This document shows, piece after piece, positions 63,933 to 64,000 of a DNA stretch of 64,000 nt. Numbering within the stretch: the stretch's first letter is position 1; each line of letters starts with the position of its first letter. Below the pieces are notes generated by a model, which searched no databases, had not been told where the DNA came from, and worked only from the letters and a program-made list of their open reading frames with translations. A program made the translations under genes and the position numbers. Origin of the DNA: Synanceia verrucosa (lineage: Eukaryota > Chordata > Actinopteri > Perciformes > Synanceiidae). The DNA is taken from assembly GCA_029721515.1 (NCBI GenBank), contig CM056564.1, forward strand, positions 2,271,349 through 2,335,348. Direction: 5' to 3'.

Positions 63933-64000
63933 AAATGCTGCTCTGAATGGACTGCTGGTATCAGAGTGTTTATATCGGAGATTTTAGATGCGGTCCGATA

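Larger units (their letters stand above)
59664..64000 (+). mobile_element. hAT-like transposon filled with later insertions, right end off-window
   Basis: The left terminal region begins TAGGGATGACCCAATCTGAT at 59663. A 64-base arm at 59737-59800 (TCGGACTGCATCTAAAATCT through CCAGAGCAGC) is repeated in reverse complement at 63937-64000, the last bases of the window. The distal terminus therefore lies just outside. A BED-like remnant follows the left arm. The interior contains a THAP-coding element and several LINE fragments. hAT assignment rests on the BED-type remnant and TIR style. Confidence 0.7.

Overview
The window reads as vertebrate, almost certainly teleost fish, nuclear DNA. It has a seven-exon PPP6C gene with GT/AG splice sites and the first coding exon of SCAI downstream on the same strand. 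The rest is dominated by transposon families typical of fish: L1/Tx1-type, L2-type and I/Nimb-type LINEs, gypsy, Tc1, PIF/Harbinger, hAT and a tRNA-headed SINE. There is no bacterial operon, CRISPR array, rRNA gene or intact tRNA gene. I did not find a previously undescribed biological system. The notable material is transposon archaeology plus a few small oddities inside and around the two host genes.

Bases 1-16,584 are one old L1-type LINE (L1-A, + strand) split by stacked insertions. These are a Harbinger-like MITE (1536-1774), an LTR-like element that itself received an L2 LINE on the minus strand (2519-7676), a short SINE (7913-8027), and a complete younger L1 (L1-B, 8058-15051). L1-A's reading frame can be followed across three of the four breaks, so those boundaries are exact to within a few bases. 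L1-B carries a G-rich 3' region of about 2.3 kb.

Bases 16.6-29.4 kb hold a chimeric Tc1 transposase, a complete 1.6-kb Tc1 inserted in a TA/TG microsatellite, gypsy fragments, a satellite of about 55-bp units interrupted by a long LTR-like element, and a gypsy RT/RNase H remnant ending in an LTR. Bases 29.4-39.7 kb hold two I-clade (Nimb-like) LINEs, the first broken by a SINE and an L2, the second by a SINE and an unclassified insertion.

PPP6C (40061-49372, 305 codons, all seven coding exons intact) encodes the catalytic subunit of protein phosphatase 6. Its introns contain an interrupted SINE, two Harbinger elements, a TTAA-flanked foldback element and a Tc1. After about 3.7 kb of intergenic DNA comes the likely SCAI promoter and 5' exon (ETS motif, two upstream ORFs, splice donor at 53478). 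The first SCAI coding exon is 55804-55910, and the intron beyond it runs off the window. That intron contains a Tc1, a 56-bp minisatellite, a foldback repeat and a hAT-like element packed with LINE fragments. PPP6C followed by SCAI in the same orientation matches the human arrangement.
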